Source: Lysobacteraceae bacterium (lineage in GTDB: Bacteria; Pseudomonadota; Gammaproteobacteria; Xanthomonadales; Rhodanobacteraceae). Taken from it: DNA of 58,245 nt. The stretch is from positions 1 through 58,245 of the forward strand of contig JAJFUF010000026.1 of assembly GCA_021372495.1 (NCBI GenBank), in the 5' to 3' direction. Positions 43,109-52,522 of the stretch are shown here, piece by piece (the stretch's first letter is position 1; every line of letters starts with the position of its first letter). The position numbers and the translations under genes were made by a program. The notes beneath the pieces are model-generated. The model searched no databases and was not told the DNA's origin. It saw only the letters and a program-made list of their open reading frames with translations.

Positions 43109-43777
43109 TTACGGCTGCGCGCTTTCGCGCGCGACCAGCCACCGGACCAGATCGACGGCCTGGCTGTAGCCGCCGGCGCTGTTGACGTCGAGCCGCCATT
43201 TGCCGTTGACGATGATGGTCGGCGTGCCCTCGACGCCGTACGCCTTGACCAGCGCGTCGGCGCGCTTGACCTTGGCGTTCACCGCGAACGAGTTGGCGGT
43301 GGCGATGAAGTCTTCCGGCTTGACGCCGTACCTGGCGTAGAACTTGGCGATCTCGTCGAGGCCCGGCTTCAGCGGGCGATTGGTCGTCGGATCGAAGGTG
43401 GCCAGGCTGCGGTCCTTCCACACCGCGTCGTAGATCGCGTCGTGGGTCTTCTCGACGACGCCGAGCGCCTGCGCGGCGTAGAACGCGCGCTGGAACACCG
43501 GCCAGTCCTCGTCGGGGCGGAAGCCGGCCGGAACGTAGGCCATCTCCGCGTTGGCGGGCAGGCTGGCCTTGAGCTTGTCGACGATCGGGTTGAAGCGGTA
43601 GCAGGCCGGGCAGGCGTAGGAGAACACCTCGACCACCTCGACCTTGCCGGGCGTGCTGGTCGGCTGCGCCGGATCGATGCGGAAGTAATTCTTGCCTTCG
43701 GCCCAGTTCGGCGCCTGCGCGGCGGCGGCGCCGGCACAGGCGAGCAGGGCGATCAGCAGCAGTGCGCGCTTCAGCAT
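43109..43777 (-). CDS. DsbA-family thiol:disulfide oxidoreductase (CPAC)
   Basis: A 222-aa periplasmic protein with signal peptide MLKRALLLIALLACAGAAAA. Active site SYACPACYRF (Cys56-x2-Cys59), cis-Pro loop EGTPTIIVNGKWRL. Start chosen at 43777; an upstream in-frame extension is not signal-like. First of two tandem dsbA paralogues downstream of cytochrome c4, all on the minus strand and closely spaced, so probably one transcription unit. Confidence 0.93.
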   Translation of the reverse strand: MLKRALLLIALLACAGAAAAQAPNWAEGKNYFRIDPAQPTSTPGKVEVVEVFSYACPACYRFNPIVDKLKASLPANAEMAYVPAGFRPDEDWPVFQRAFYAAQALGVVEKTHDAIYDAVWKDRSLATFDPTTNRPLKPGLDEIAKFYARYGVKPEDFIATANSFAVNAKVKRADALVKAYGVEGTPTIIVNGKWRLDVNSAGGYSQAVDLVRWLVARESAQP

Positions 43778-43850
43778 CGCGAATCTCCGTGGGGCGGTCG
43801 GCGGCAAGTCTGGCGTGCGGCGGCTGAACCGCGGCCGCCGCACGCAGCGC

Positions 43851-44591
43851 TTACCTGGCGGCGGCCGGTGCGGCGCCGTCGACGGCGGCGTGCAGGCCCT
43901 CGACGTAGGTGGCCAGCGCGGCGATGTCGGCGTCGGTCAGGCGCTTGGCGATCGTCGGCATGATCTGCGCGTGATCGTCGCTGCCCCAGGTGGTGCCGTC
44001 GTGCCACACCTTCAGCGTGCGCTGCACGTAGTCGGCCCACTGGCCGGCCAGTTGCGGATAGGCGGCGCCCGGATTGCCGCGTCCGTCCGGCCCGTGGCAG
44101 GCCATGCACGCGGGGATGCCGCGCGCGGCGTCGCCCTGGCGGTACAGCGTCTCGCCGGTCTTGACCAGCTTGTCGTCGGCCACGCCGGGCAGCGACTGCT
44201 TGCTGGCGAAATAGGCGCCGACGTCGTGCATGTCCTGCTCCGACAGCGCGCTGGCCATGCCGAGCATGATCGGATTCATGCGCGCGCTGCTCTTGAAGCT
44301 GCCGAGCTGGCGGGCGATGTACTGCTCGTTCTGGCCGGCCAGCTTGGGATACTGCGCGTCGCTGGAATTGCCGTCCATGCCGTGGCAGGCGCCGCACACG
44401 GCGGCCTTGCCCTGGCCGGCGGCGGCATCGCCCGGCTTCAGCGGCGCGGCGGCGACGGCAGCAGCAGCGGCCGGTGCGGCGGCGCTGGCGGCCGGCGCGG
44501 GCGCCGCGGTCGGCTGCGCCGCGCCTTGCGCGGCGGCGGCCGCGCTGAAGGCGAGCGTGACGGCGAAGGCAACGGTGCGCCGAAAACTCAT
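43851..44591 (-). CDS. Diheme cytochrome c4
   Basis: A 246-aa periplasmic cytochrome with two CxxCH heme sites: CGACH (Cys66-His70) and CMACH (Cys162-His166). Each is followed by a c4-type half domain (YPKLAGQNEQYIARQL and YPQLAGQWADYVQRTL), showing the internal duplication of the family. A signal peptide is followed by an unusually long Ala/Pro-rich linker (~30 residues), perhaps a flexible tether. It can pass electrons to the cytochrome c oxidase encoded at 8-12 kb. Divergent from engB. Confidence 0.95.
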   Translation of the reverse strand: MSFRRTVAFAVTLAFSAAAAAQGAAQPTAAPAPAASAAAPAAAAAVAAAPLKPGDAAAGQGKAAVCGACHGMDGNSSDAQYPKLAGQNEQYIARQLGSFKSSARMNPIMLGMASALSEQDMHDVGAYFASKQSLPGVADDKLVKTGETLYRQGDAARGIPACMACHGPDGRGNPGAAYPQLAGQWADYVQRTLKVWHDGTTWGSDDHAQIMPTIAKRLTDADIAALATYVEGLHAAVDGAAPAAAR

Positions 44592-44733
44592 ACACTTCTC
44601 TCCCGAAAACGCGCTCGTATCCTGAAGGTTCCCGCAGGCGCGGGCAGAAACCGTTGAATTATCCCCGTGCCCCCGAGGCCGGTCAAACCTTGAAGTGCCG
44701 GCGCGGCTACGCGGATCGGCCCGGAGCGTCCCG

Positions 44734-45348
44734 ATGCCACCGAATCCCCTGCAGGGCGCGCGCTTCGTGCTCGCCGCCCACACCCCCGAGCAACTGCCGC
44801 CCGATGCGGGCGCCGAGGTCGCCTTCGCCGGCCGTTCCAACGCCGGCAAGTCGAGCGCGCTGAACGCGCTGACCGGCCAGCGCGCGCTGGCGCGCACCTC
44901 GAAGACGCCCGGACGCACCCAGCAGATGGTGGTGTTCGAGCTCGATCCCGGGCGCCGCCTGGTCGACCTGCCCGGCTACGGCTACGCCAAGGTGCCGCAA
45001 GCGCTGCGCGAGCACTGGCGCCAGGCGATCGACGCCTACCTGCACCACCGCCGCGCGCTGCGCGGCCTGGTGCTGATCATCGACATCCGCCATCCGCTCA
45101 AGGACTTCGACCGGCAGATGCTGGCGTTCTGCGCGGAAACCGGGCTCGCCTGCCATTGCCTGCTGACCAAGGCCGACAAGCTCTCGCGCGCGCAGGTGCA
45201 GGCCGCGCTGCGCGCGTTCGAGAAGACGGTCGCGGCGGAAGGCTGGGACGCCGCCGCGCAGGCGTTCTCCGCGCACGACGCCACCGGCGTCGAGGCCGCG
45301 CGCGCGGCCGTGATGCGCCTGTTCGAGACGGAGCGCGACCGGCGTTGA
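44734..45348 (+). CDS. engB: Ribosome biogenesis GTP-binding protein YihA/EngB
   Basis: A 204-aa TrmE-Era-type GTPase needed for 50S subunit assembly. Motifs: P-loop [17 protein letters not shown], switch [18 protein letters not shown]3 [14 protein letters not shown]4 LTKADKL and G5 FSAHDATGV. The start at 44734 is preferred to a further upstream ATG (44695) that adds a basic leader. It is divergent from cytochrome c4, its usual neighbour in this group. Confidence 0.96.
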   Translation: MPPNPLQGARFVLAAHTPEQLPPDAGAEVAFAGRSNAGKSSALNALTGQRALARTSKTPGRTQQMVVFELDPGRRLVDLPGYGYAKVPQALREHWRQAIDAYLHHRRALRGLVLIIDIRHPLKDFDRQMLAFCAETGLACHCLLTKADKLSRAQVQAALRAFEKTVAAEGWDAAAQAFSAHDATGVEAARAAVMRLFETERDRR

Positions 45349-45432
45349 GCGGCGCGCCCCGCGCGCGCCCCCCCCTTTCAAACCGCCGGCGTGCCCCCAT
45401 GTTCGCGCGGCTCCCATCGAAGGATCGTCCAC

Positions 45433-46797
45433 GTGTCCAGCCCCAGCGCCGTCAGCACCACGCCGGTCCACGACCGGCGCCAGTTGGTCGAGTACATGGC
45501 CGAGGGCGGCAAGCCGCCCGAGGCGTGGCGCATCGGCACCGAGCACGAGAAGTTCGGTTTCCGCTTCGACGACCTGCGCCCGCTCGAATACGACGGTCCG
45601 CGCGGCATCCGCGCGATGCTCGAAGGGCTGACGCGGTTCGGCTGGGAGCGCGTCGAGGAGGACGGCCACCTGATCGCGCTGACCCGCGGCAACGCCTCGG
45701 TGACGCTGGAACCCGCCGGCCAGCTCGAACTGTCGGGCGCGCCGCTGGAAACCATCCACGACACCTGTTGCGAGGTCGGCAGCCACCTGCACGAGGTGAA
45801 GACGGTCGCCGACGAGCTCGGCGTCGGCTTCCTCGGCATGGGCTTCCAGCCGAAGTGGAAGCGCGAGGAGATGCCGTGGATGCCGAAGGGCCGCTACGCG
45901 ATCATGCGCCGCTACATGCCGACGCGCGGCAACCTCGGCCTGGACATGATGACGCGCACCTGCACGGTGCAGGTCAACCTCGACTTCGCCGACGAAGCCG
46001 ACATGGTGAAGAAATTCCGCGTCGGCCTGGCGCTGCAGCCGATCGCCACCGCGCTGTTCGCCGACTCGCCGTTCACCGAAGGCAAGCCGAACGGTTACCT
46101 GTCCTACCGCTCGCACGTCTGGACCGACACCGACCCCGACCGCACCGGCATGCTCGATTTCGTGTTCGAGGACGGCTTCGGCTTCGAGCGCTACGTCGAC
46201 TACCTGCTCGACGTGCCGATGTACTTCAGCTACCGCGACGGCCGCTACATCGACCTCGCCGGCAAGTCGTTCCGCGACTTCCTCGCCGGCAAGCTGGATG
46301 CGCTGCCCGGCGCGGTGCCGACCCTGCGCGACTGGTCCGACCACATGACCACCGCGTTCCCCGAGGTGCGCCTGAAGCGCTATCTGGAGATGCGCGGCGC
46401 CGACGGCGGCCCGTGGAACCGCCTGTGCGCGCTGCCCGCGTTCTGGGTCGGCCTGCTGTACGACGGCGCCGCGCTGGATGCCGCCTGGGACCTGGTCAAG
46501 GACTTCTCGATGGCGGAGCGCCACGCGCTGCGCGACGGCGTGCCGAAGCACGCGCTGAAGCTGCCGTTCCGCGGCGGCACGGTGCGCGACCTGGCGCAGG
46601 AAGCGCTGAAGATCGCCGCGCACGGCCTCAAGCGCCGCGCGCGGCTCAGCCCCGGCGGCGCCGACGAGAGCCACTTCATCGACCCGCTGATCGAGTACGC
46701 CAAGGCCAACCAGACCCCCGCCGAGCGCAAGCTCGAACTGTTCCACGGCCGCTGGAACGGCAGCGTCGATCCGGCGTTCTGCGAGTTCGCCTACTGA
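45433..46797 (+). CDS. gshA: Glutamate-cysteine ligase
   Basis: A 454-aa enzyme for the first step of glutathione synthesis. It belongs to the plant/alphaproteobacterial class: [58 protein letters not shown] and the [11 protein letters not shown] motif. GTG at 45433 is the most plausible start; earlier codons give a non-conserved leader. Glutathione would serve, among others, detoxification enzymes; gshB is not in the window. Confidence 0.94.
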   Translation: MSSPSAVSTTPVHDRRQLVEYMAEGGKPPEAWRIGTEHEKFGFRFDDLRPLEYDGPRGIRAMLEGLTRFGWERVEEDGHLIALTRGNASVTLEPAGQLELSGAPLETIHDTCCEVGSHLHEVKTVADELGVGFLGMGFQPKWKREEMPWMPKGRYAIMRRYMPTRGNLGLDMMTRTCTVQVNLDFADEADMVKKFRVGLALQPIATALFADSPFTEGKPNGYLSYRSHVWTDTDPDRTGMLDFVFEDGFGFERYVDYLLDVPMYFSYRDGRYIDLAGKSFRDFLAGKLDALPGAVPTLRDWSDHMTTAFPEVRLKRYLEMRGADGGPWNRLCALPAFWVGLLYDGAALDAAWDLVKDFSMAERHALRDGVPKHALKLPFRGGTVRDLAQEALKIAAHGLKRRARLSPGGADESHFIDPLIEYAKANQTPAERKLELFHGRWNGSVDPAFCEFAY

Positions 46798-46973
46798 GTT
46801 TCCCGCCGCATGCGGCGGGGCGCGTCGGGTCGACGCATGCGCATCCGCCCGCGGCGGCTCAGCGATGCCTCACCGCATCCCGCACCGTTTCACGGCCGTC
46901 GGGAGCGCAACAAGCCGGATCCGGTGAACGCAGCGAACCGCATGCTGCGGTTGCGTCCGCGCGCGCCATGACG

Positions 46974-47000
46974 ACCGGGCCCGCGTTGCGCGGGCCCGGT
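46974..47000 (-). terminator. Hairpin after the M3 peptidase gene
   Basis: A perfect 11-bp stem ACCGGGCCCGC / GCGGGCCCGGT with a 5-nt loop, 8 bp beyond the M3 peptidase stop. No clear T run follows, so Rho-independent activity is uncertain. Confidence 0.5.
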
Positions 47001-47008
47001 GGCGAGGC

Positions 47009-49132
47009 TTACTTGGTGGTTTCGGGTTTCAGCCCGCGCTGCTCCAGCAGCGGCTCGACGCTGGGGTCGCGGCCGCGGAAGGCGCGGTACATCGCCGCCA
47101 TGTCCTCGGTGCTGCCGCGCGACAGCACCATGTCGCGGAAGCGCTGGCCGTTCTCGCGGGTCATGCCGCCGTGTTCGCGGAACCAGTAGTAGGCGTCGTG
47201 GTCCAGCACTTCGCTCCACAGGTAGGCGTAGTAGCCGGCCGAGTAGCCGCCGCCCCAGATGTGCGCGAAGTAGCTGGAGCGGTAGCGCGGCGGCACGTCC
47301 GGCATGGCGACGCCGAAGCGCTTCAGCGCATCGGCCTCGAACCGGTCGGCGTCCTGCAGGGGCGCGTCCGCCGGCAGCGTGTGCCAGGCCATGTCGAGCA
47401 GCGCCGCCTCGAGGTATTCGAGCGTGGCGAAGCCCTGGTTGAAGGTGCGCGACTTCTTGATCTTGTCGACCAGCGCCTGCGGCATCGGCGCGCCGGTCTG
47501 GTAGTGCTTGGCGTAGTTGGCGAACACGCTGGGCTCGGTCGCCCAGTGCTCGTTGAACTGCGAGGGGAACTCGACGAAGTCGCGCGGCACGTTGGTGCCG
47601 GCCAGCGTCGGGTACTGCACGTTCGAGAACATGCCGTGCAGCGCATGGCCGAACTCGTGGAACATGGTGGTGACGTCGTCGAAGCTGAGCAGCGCCGGCT
47701 GGCCCGGCGCCGGCTTGGTGAAGTTGCAGACGTTGAACACCACCGGCCTGGTGGCGAACAGCCCGGACTGGTCGACGAAGCTGTCCATCCACGCGCCGCC
47801 CGACTTGTTGTCGCGCTTGAAGTAGTCGGCGTAGAACAGCGCCAGCGGCTTGCCGTCCTTGTCGTAGACCTGGAACACGCGCACGTCCGGCTGGTACACC
47901 GGGATGTCGTGGCGCTCCTTGAAGGTCAGCCCGTACATCTTGTTGGCGGCGAAGAACACGCCGTCCTTGAGCACGCGGTCGAGCTCGAAGTACGGCTTGA
48001 TCTGCGATTCGTCGAGCGCGTACTCGGCCTTGCGCACCTGCTCGGCGTAGTACTGCCAGTCCCACGGCGCCAGCTTGAAGCCGCCCTGCTGCTGGTCGAT
48101 CAGCGCCTGCATACGGTCCGCCTCGCCCTGCGCCTTGGCCATCACCGCCGGGACCATGTCGGTCATCAGCTTCTCGGCGTTCTGCGGCGTCTTCGCCATC
48201 TGCGTGTCGAGCGCGTAGGCGGCGTAGGTGGGGAAGCCGATCAGCTTCGCCTTCTCCGCGCGCAGTTGCGCGAGGCGCTGGATGATCGCGCGGGTGTCGT
48301 TGGCGTCGCCGTGCTCGGCGCGTTCGGTGGAAGCCTTGAACAGGCGCTCGCGCACCGCGCGGTCCTGCAGCTCGACCTGCGCCGGCTGCTGGGTGGTGTT
48401 CTGCAGCGGCAGCACCCACTTGCCGTCAAGCTTGCGCGCCTTGGCCGCCTCGGCGGCGGCGGCGATCTCGCCGTCGGACAGGCCGGCCAGTTCGGCCTTG
48501 TCGCTCACGACCAGCGCGCCGGCCTTGGCCGCGGCCAGCAGGCGGTTCTGGAACTCGGTGCTGAGCTTGGACTCTTCCTGGTTCAGCGCGCGCAGCTTCT
48601 GCTTGTCGGCTTCCGACAGCTTGGCGCCGGCGTGCACGAAGTCGCGCTCGTAGCGTTCGACCAGGAACTTCTGGTCGGGCTTCAGGCCGTCGCGGTGGTC
48701 GTAGATCGCCTGCACGCGCGCGAACAGCTTGGGGTTGAGGTAGATCGCGTCCTGGTGCGCGGCGAGCTTGGGCGCCTCGGCTTCCTCGACCTTCTGCAGG
48801 GTGTCGTTGGTGTTGGCCTGGGTGATCGCGAAGAACACCTTGGCGACGCGGGTCAGCAGCGTGCCGGAGCGCTCCATCGCCAGGACGGTGTTGTCGAACG
48901 TCGCCGGCGCGCGGTTGTTGGCGATCTTCCCGATCTCCGCGAGGTGCCGCTTCATGCCTTCCTCCAGCGCGGGCTGGTAGTCGGCGTCCTTGATCTTGTC
49001 GAACGGCGGCGCCTGGAACGGCAGCGTGCTCCTGGCGAAGAACGGGTTGGCCGCCGGCGCGGCGGCGGCGGATGCCACGGCCGCACCGAGCGCGACGGCG
49101 GTGGCGGTGGCGAGAAGGCGGATCGAAGGCAT
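47009..49132 (-). CDS. dcp: M3-family peptidyl-dipeptidase
   Basis: A 707-aa zinc metallopeptidase. The HEFGH motif (TMFHEFGHALHGMF, His492-His496) and the downstream glutamate region (EFPSQFNEHWATEP) are intact. A signal peptide is likely (LLATATAVALGAAVASAAAA), so it acts in the periplasm, unlike cytoplasmic OpdA. The substrate-binding GGYSAGYYAYLWSEVLDHDA matches the Dcp branch, which releases C-terminal dipeptides. Start at 49132 gives the signal peptide. A 237-bp gap without a gene follows on its upstream side. Confidence 0.93.
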   Translation of the reverse strand: MPSIRLLATATAVALGAAVASAAAAPAANPFFARSTLPFQAPPFDKIKDADYQPALEEGMKRHLAEIGKIANNRAPATFDNTVLAMERSGTLLTRVAKVFFAITQANTNDTLQKVEEAEAPKLAAHQDAIYLNPKLFARVQAIYDHRDGLKPDQKFLVERYERDFVHAGAKLSEADKQKLRALNQEESKLSTEFQNRLLAAAKAGALVVSDKAELAGLSDGEIAAAAEAAKARKLDGKWVLPLQNTTQQPAQVELQDRAVRERLFKASTERAEHGDANDTRAIIQRLAQLRAEKAKLIGFPTYAAYALDTQMAKTPQNAEKLMTDMVPAVMAKAQGEADRMQALIDQQQGGFKLAPWDWQYYAEQVRKAEYALDESQIKPYFELDRVLKDGVFFAANKMYGLTFKERHDIPVYQPDVRVFQVYDKDGKPLALFYADYFKRDNKSGGAWMDSFVDQSGLFATRPVVFNVCNFTKPAPGQPALLSFDDVTTMFHEFGHALHGMFSNVQYPTLAGTNVPRDFVEFPSQFNEHWATEPSVFANYAKHYQTGAPMPQALVDKIKKSRTFNQGFATLEYLEAALLDMAWHTLPADAPLQDADRFEADALKRFGVAMPDVPPRYRSSYFAHIWGGGYSAGYYAYLWSEVLDHDAYYWFREHGGMTRENGQRFRDMVLSRGSTEDMAAMYRAFRGRDPSVEPLLEQRGLKPETTK

Positions 49133-49369
49133 CGCTGCGGTTCCTGTGCAGTGGGCGGTCGGGCCGCCGGAAGACACACAGCCGCATCTTAGCGACTGCG
49201 CGCGCGGCGGCCATAGGCCATTCCGGCCAGACGGCGCGCGCGCGGCTGCACGCGCATGGACGTCGCGCCGTTTTCCGTCTCCCCGCCGGGGAGCGGGTCG
49301 GGGCGAGGGCGTCCGCGGGACGGCCGGCTCCGCGAGCGCTGCGCGCGCCGCGACGACCTCAGCGAAACC

Positions 49370-50203
49370 TCACGGCCCGGTGCGCGGCGCAGGGGCGGTC
49401 GCGTCCGCGGTGATGCCGCGTTGCGCCGCCAGCAGGCGTTCGCGCAGGTCGGCGGCGTCGCGGTGGCTGAGCGAGCGGCGCCGGGCCAGGCGGGCCAGCG
49501 CGCGCGCGATCGGGCGTCGACGCAGCAGGCGCAGCAGCAGCGGGCTGACCGGCGCGTCGGCCAGCACGTGCACCATGCGGCCGTCGCTGGCGAGATGGCG
49601 GTCCAGCCGCCGCGCCAGCGCCGCCAGGCTGGCCGGCGTGAAGAAGCCGATGTGCTGGCCGCACTCGGGCGCGAAGTAGTACCACTCGCCGGGCCGGTTG
49701 CGCTTCGCCGGCAGCAGTTCGGTGGAGAACACCACCACCGGCGCGCGCGCGGTGAGCCGCTCGAACACCGCCAGCGGATCGACCAGGTGCTCGATCACCT
49801 CGAAGCAGGTGATCAGGTCGAAGCGCGCGTCCGCGTCGGCCTCGAAGCCGCGTGCGAACAGGTTGTCGCAATGCGCGTCCTGCCAGCGGAAGTCGTGGCC
49901 GCGGTCGCGCATCAGGCGCACCAGCAGGCCGCTGCCGCCGCCGTAGTCGAGGCAGCGGCGGGCGTGGCGGAAGCGCGTGCCGAGCAGCGCGCCCAGCACG
50001 TCGGCGAGGTACAGGTTGCGCACCACGATGCCGGTGTCGAGCGCCGCGATCGCGCTGCTGGCGTAGGCTTCCTCCAGCCAGTGCGGCGCGTCGACGTAGA
50101 CGTGGCCGCACGCGGTGCAGCGGCGATAGCGGGCCTGGTGCCGGCCCAGCACCCGGTGTTCGGCGAACGGCTCGCTGGGTGCGGCGCAGATGGGGCAGGT
50201 CAT
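49370..50203 (-). CDS. Class I SAM methyltransferase with N-terminal zinc ribbon
   Basis: A 277-aa protein. MTCPICAAPSEPFAEHRVLG and YRRCTACGHVYVD form a four-cysteine zinc ribbon. A Rossmann-type methyltransferase follows: CLDYGGGSGLLVRLMRD (motif I) and FDLITCFEVIEHLVDPLAVF (motif IV region). The C-terminal region after residue ~200 is Arg-rich and helical. This ribbon plus methyltransferase form is common in sugar- or lipid-modifying methyltransferases; the substrate is unknown. Confidence 0.85.
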   Translation of the reverse strand: MTCPICAAPSEPFAEHRVLGRHQARYRRCTACGHVYVDAPHWLEEAYASSAIAALDTGIVVRNLYLADVLGALLGTRFRHARRCLDYGGGSGLLVRLMRDRGHDFRWQDAHCDNLFARGFEADADARFDLITCFEVIEHLVDPLAVFERLTARAPVVVFSTELLPAKRNRPGEWYYFAPECGQHIGFFTPASLAALARRLDRHLASDGRMVHVLADAPVSPLLLRLLRRRPIARALARLARRRSLSHRDAADLRERLLAAQRGITADATAPAPRTGP

Positions 50204-50231
50204 GCGCGGGTCCGTGCGGGGCGATGCGTGT

Positions 50232-50576
50232 TCAGGCGCCGCGCACGTCGCGCAGCGTCCAGTGCTGGCCGATCAGCAGCGCCAGGCGGTGCTTCAGCAC
50301 GGCGTGCGGCAGGCCGGTGACGACTTCGACGTCGGTGTGCAGGTCGGCCTGCGTCGCGCGCACCGCGGCGGCGGGATCGCACGCGCCGAGGCTGTCGTCG
50401 ATCGCGTCCGGGTCGGGCTGCGCGGCCTTCCAGCGCAGGAACAGCGAGGGCTCGCGCAGCGCCCGCTGCAGCGCATCGGCGAACGCCTCGGGGCTCTTGC
50501 CGGCGAACGCGAACGCGGGGTCGCTGCCGCGCGCATGGGCAATGTCGTCGATGCCGAGGTAGTAGCGCTGCTTCAC
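50232..50576 (-). CDS. Conserved hypothetical protein
   Basis: A 114-aa protein from a GTG at 50576: VKQRYYLGIDDIAHARGSDP, then FAFAGKSPEAFADALQRAL and a C-terminal part ending IGQHWTLRDVRGA. The sequence is globular and alpha/beta, with a conserved-looking LGIDDIAHARGSDPAF opening that I associate with Xanthomonadales hypothetical proteins. No function can be assigned. An in-frame ATG far upstream would overlap bioD and is rejected. Confidence 0.75.
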   Translation of the reverse strand: MKQRYYLGIDDIAHARGSDPAFAFAGKSPEAFADALQRALREPSLFLRWKAAQPDPDAIDDSLGACDPAAAVRATQADLHTDVEVVTGLPHAVLKHRLALLIGQHWTLRDVRGA

Positions 50577-50635
50577 GCGGATCGGACTCCGGCCGGCGGC
50601 GGATTGCGCCGCCGCCGAATCTAGCACGCGCGGCG

Positions 50636-51346
50636 TCAGCGGCTGCGTGCGCCGCGCGCGCGCAGCGCCGCGACGGCGCGCGCCAGCGCCGGCGCCTGTG
50701 TGGCGGGATCGCCGTCCGGCGCGTAGTCCAGCACGCCGAGACAGGGCGCCGGCAGCAGGCGGCACAGCGTGTCGAGGTTGTCGTCGAGGCGCGCCATCGT
50801 CGGGTCGATCGCGTTGCCGATCCAGCCGAGCAGCGCGCAGCCGTCGGCGAGGATCGCGCGCGCGCTCAACTGCGCGTGGTTGAGGCAGCCGAGGCGCAGG
50901 CCGACCACCAGGATCACCGGCAGGCCAAGCCCGGTCGGCAGCGCCGAGGCCGGCAGCGTGTCCGACAGCGGCGCCAGCCAGCCGCCGACGCCCTCGACCA
51001 CCACCGCGTCGCGGCCGGCGCCGAGCGATGCGTAGGCGGCACGCAGCGGCGCCAGCGTGATTTCGACGCCGGCCGCGCGCGCGGCGAGGTGCGGCGACAC
51101 CGGCTCGGCCAACGCGACCGGGTTGAGCGCCGCGTAATCCGGCTGCGGCGGCGCGCTGGCCGCCTGCAGCGCCAGCGCGTCGGCGTTGCGCAGGCCCTGC
51201 GGCGTGGCCTCGCTGCCGCTCGCCACCGGCTTCATGCCGACCGCGTCCAGGCCGGCGTCGCGCAGCGCGTGCAGCAGCGCGCAGCTCGCCCAGGTCTTGC
51301 CGATGCCGGTGTCGGTGCCGGCGACGAACACGCCGAGTGCGCTCAT
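50636..51346 (-). CDS. bioD: Dethiobiotin synthetase
   Basis: A 236-aa ATP-dependent carboxylase closing the ureido ring in biotin synthesis. P-loop GVFVAGTDTGIGKTWASCAL, the KPVASGSE substrate loop, the VVVEGVGGWLAPLSD motif and PVILVVGLRLGCLNHA are all present. The other bio genes are not in the window. The two neighbouring minus-strand genes downstream do not relate to biotin. Confidence 0.96.
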   Translation of the reverse strand: MSALGVFVAGTDTGIGKTWASCALLHALRDAGLDAVGMKPVASGSEATPQGLRNADALALQAASAPPQPDYAALNPVALAEPVSPHLAARAAGVEITLAPLRAAYASLGAGRDAVVVEGVGGWLAPLSDTLPASALPTGLGLPVILVVGLRLGCLNHAQLSARAILADGCALLGWIGNAIDPTMARLDDNLDTLCRLLPAPCLGVLDYAPDGDPATQAPALARAVAALRARGARSR

Positions 51347-51545
51347 GCGCGGAAGCCTGCCGCGAACGCCGGTGCGGCCGTCGCGCCGCGTATCGCGTCG
51401 ATCCAGGCCAGGCCGCGGATGCGCCGGGCGGGTGCGTCGTGCGGGGCGTCGTCGTGCATGCGGGTTCGGTTCACCGCGCGCAGTATGCCAGCACGCGCGC
51501 CGGCGGGCTTACAATCGCACTCCCCTCTTTGCCGCAGGTGCGCCG

Positions 51546-52034
51546 ATGTTCACCGCCGCCCCGATCCTCGCCGGGAGCAAGCCCGAGCTGTATGCCGAGC
51601 TGGCGCAGCAGGCGCGCGGCCTGCTGCACGACGAGCGCGACCTGATCGCCAACGCCGCCAACTTCGCCGCGCTGGTGTTTCACGCGCTGCCCGACCTCAA
51701 CTGGTGCGGCTTCTACCTCTACGACGGCACCGAGCTGGTGGTCGGACCGTTCCAGGGACGCCCGGCGTGCGTGCGCATCGCGCTGGGCAAGGGCGTGTGC
51801 GGCACCGCCGCGGCGACGCGCACGACGCAACTGGTGCGCGACGTCAACGCCTTCCCCGGCCACATCGCCTGCGACGCGGCCTCGCGCTCGGAGATCGTGG
51901 TGCCGCTGGTCAGGGCGGACGGCAGCCTGCTCGGCGTATGGGACGTGGACAGCCCCACGCCGGCGCGCTTCGACGCCGACGACCGCGCGGGCATGGAGGC
52001 GCTGTGCGCGGCCTTCATGGCATCGCTGGCCTGA
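51546..52034 (+). CDS. msrC: Free methionine-(R)-sulfoxide reductase (GAF domain)
   Basis: A 162-aa GAF-domain enzyme that reduces free Met-R-sulfoxide. Characteristic LNWCGFYLYDGTELVVGPFQ, then PACVRIALGKGVCGTAAATR with the catalytic/resolving cysteines, and DAASRSEIVVPLV. All three conserved cysteines are present. Start chosen at 51546 (MFTAAPILAGSKPEL); longer upstream frames are not conserved. Followed by the TfoX C-terminal domain gene. Confidence 0.95.
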   Translation: MFTAAPILAGSKPELYAELAQQARGLLHDERDLIANAANFAALVFHALPDLNWCGFYLYDGTELVVGPFQGRPACVRIALGKGVCGTAAATRTTQLVRDVNAFPGHIACDAASRSEIVVPLVRADGSLLGVWDVDSPTPARFDADDRAGMEALCAAFMASLA

Positions 52035-52059
52035 ACCGTCCGGGCGGCGGGGCGGCGCG

Positions 52060-52452
52060 ATGAGCGACGCGGCGAAAATCCGCAACATCGGGCCGAAGTC
52101 GGCCGCCTGGCTGCGCCAGGTCGGCGTGCACACGCAGGCGGACCTCGAACGGCTCGGCGCGGTCGAGGCCTACATGCGCGTCAAGCGCGCGGGCTTCCGC
52201 GCCAGCCTCAACCTGCTGTACGCGCTGGAAGGCGCGCTGGCCGGCTGCCACTGGGCGGAGCTGCCCGCGGCGCGGCGCGGCGAGCTGCTGCTCGCGGTGG
52301 ACGCCGCCGAGGCGCTGCTGCCGGCGCGCACGCGCTGGCGGCCGGCGGCATCGGTCGGACGCCCGCATGGCGGCGAGGAGACGGCGGCGCCCGCCGACGG
52401 CGGCGACGAGCCAGCCGCCGATGCCGACGACGGTGTCGCTGCCGATGAGTGA
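52060..52452 (+). CDS. TfoX C-terminal domain protein
   Basis: A 130-aa protein: IRNIGPKSAAWLRQVGVHTQ then ADLERLGAVEAYMRVKRAG, which is the TfoX/Sxy C-terminal helix-hairpin-helix-like domain (PF04994). It lacks the N-terminal TfoX domain and ends in an acidic Ala/Asp-rich tail (APADGGDEPAADADDGVAAD). Sxy controls competence in Haemophilus and Vibrio; single-domain forms like this are of unknown role. 25 bp after the msrC stop, so co-transcription is likely. Confidence 0.9.
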   Translation: MSDAAKIRNIGPKSAAWLRQVGVHTQADLERLGAVEAYMRVKRAGFRASLNLLYALEGALAGCHWAELPAARRGELLLAVDAAEALLPARTRWRPAASVGRPHGGEETAAPADGGDEPAADADDGVAADE

Positions 52453-52472
52453 CGCGTCGCGCCGCACCTGGC

Positions 52473-52497
52473 CGTAGGGTGGGCTTCAGCCCACCGC
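52473..52497. repeat. Dispersed hairpin repeat, copy 2
   Basis: CGTAGGGTGGGCTTCAGCCC followed by ACCGC; stem GGTGGGC / GCCCACC with loop TTCA. Nearly identical to 35141-35166; the C/T and A/G differences at the paired positions keep the stem. Confidence 0.75.
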
Positions 52498-52522
52498 TGT
52501 ACGGCGGCCGCCTCCCGTAGCG

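Noticed and set aside
46802..46819. CCCGCCGCATGCGGCGGG palindrome after gshA
   Set aside because: A perfect stem but no loop to speak of and no T run; could arise easily at this base composition.
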